From positions 1-64,000 of the forward strand of contig CAMNTH010000003.1 of NCBI GenBank assembly GCA_946557785.1: DNA of 64,000 nt, in the 5' to 3' direction. The translations under genes and the position numbers were made by a program. Positions 63,514-64,000 of this stretch are shown here, piece by piece (the stretch's first letter is position 1; each line of letters starts with the position of its first letter). Source of the DNA: an uncultured Blautia sp. Its GTDB lineage: Bacteria > Bacillota > Clostridia > Lachnospirales > Lachnospiraceae. The notes beneath the pieces are model-generated. The model saw only the letters and a program-made list of their open reading frames with translations. It ran no database searches and was not told the DNA's origin.

Positions 63514-64000
63514 TTAGATATTCCCCGCCGAGCTGCTTCCGATCCTTTGGCATCCGGCTTCCAGAAAAGCTTCCATTGCTTCTTCACTTCGGATACCCCC
63601 TGCAGCTTTTATCTTCACATCAGATCCCACATGCTTTTTAAAAAGGGCAATATCCTCAAGGGACGCTCCTGCTGTTCCAAATCCCGTAGATGTTTTAATA
63701 TAATCTGCCCCTGCCGCTGTAACGATTCTGCAAAGCTCCTTTTTTTCTTCTTCCGTAAGATAACAGGTTTCTATGATCACCTTCAGGATATGCTTTCCCG
63801 AAGCTTCCCGGAGCACTCTGATTTCTTTTTCTACAGCTGCATAATCATGGTTCTTTACATCGCAAAGATTCACTACCATATCAATTTCATCTGCACCGTC
63901 CTCAATGGCCTTCTTCACTTCCATAGCCTTGGCTTCTGTTACGCTGTAGCCAAGAGGAAATCCTACCACTGTACAAATACGCACCTTGTCCTGGAAGTTC
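63514..64000 (-). CDS. deoC: Deoxyribose-phosphate aldolase, N terminus cut by window edge
   Basis: Cleaves 2-deoxyribose-5-phosphate to glyceraldehyde-3-phosphate and acetaldehyde. The visible C-terminal 161 residues include VRICTVVGFPLGY, the catalytic region LKVIIETCYL, the Schiff-base Lys in YIKTSTGFGTAGA and IKAAGGIRSEEAM. The frame is open to base 64000, so the start lies beyond the window. Confidence 0.95.
   Translation of the reverse strand, partial: NFQDKVRICTVVGFPLGYSVTEAKAMEVKKAIEDGADEIDMVVNLCDVKNHDYAAVEKEIRVLREASGKHILKVIIETCYLTEEEKKELCRIVTAAGADYIKTSTGFGTAGASLEDIALFKKHVGSDVKIKAAGGIRSEEAMEAFLEAGCQRIGSSSAGNI

Overview
The window reads as chromosomal core DNA of a low-to-moderate GC, endospore-forming Firmicute of class Clostridia, most likely family Lachnospiraceae. 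This rests on the single-chain PurL of about 1266 residues, a zinc-type S14, GTG starts on rpoA/rpmC/rpmJ, strong AGGAGG ribosome binding sites, spoVA and spoIIA operons, a valine T-box, and a PocR/corrinoid module of the kind common in gut Lachnospiraceae. I see no prophage, insertion sequence, CRISPR array or defence island. Genus cannot be fixed from sequence reading alone.

Layout. 1-7.5 kb: the end of a tRNA-Val(UAC) gene with a near-consensus promoter, purL with a divergent LysR regulator, a csoR-mrp pair and xpt; purL and xpt share a 15-bp upstream element. 7.5-13.7 kb: an orphan sugar-binding lipoprotein with a short WYL-type regulator, rubredoxin, the gatD/murT pair that amidates lipid II, a membrane-anchored glycerophosphodiester phosphodiesterase-like protein and an orphan LytTR response regulator. 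13.8-38.9 kb: the S10-spc-alpha ribosomal super-operon on the minus strand (rpsJ through infA, then rpmJ-rpsM-rpsK-rpsD-rpoA-rplQ). It is split between infA and rpmJ by about 8.5 kb carrying a corrinoid protein, its reductive activator, a PocR/AraC regulator, hflKC behind a yybP-ykoY (Mn2+) riboswitch, and a MATE pump. 39-45.1 kb: a SipW-like membrane protein and a PAP2 phosphatase that share a duplicated divergent promoter, then the crh-like/whiA/rapZ/murB/tcdA cluster. 45.2-50.6 kb: sporulation genes, namely a spoVA operon with a sigma-F/G type promoter and unusual gene order, preQ1-riboswitch-queT, and spoIIAA-spoIIAB-sigF. 50.8-64 kb: a zinc-ribbon/TPR membrane protein, a 50-residue small ORF, folC, an LTA-synthase-like sulfatase, valS behind a T-box, an ABC exporter with a giant coiled-coil permease, and the 3' part of deoC.

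How the parts work together. Most genes are housekeeping: translation, secretion (secY), purine synthesis and salvage, cell wall and spore formation. The accessory content sits in the block that interrupts the ribosomal operon. That block carries its own regulators, and each side of the break has new signals: a bidirectional terminator after infA, a new promoter before rpmJ, and a terminator plus a 340-bp structured spacer between rpmJ and rpsM. The observations I rate highest are the Mn2+-type riboswitch placed ahead of hflKC, the split super-operon, the exact 66-bp in-frame duplication inside the corrinoid activator, and the corrinoid system without a methyltransferase in view.
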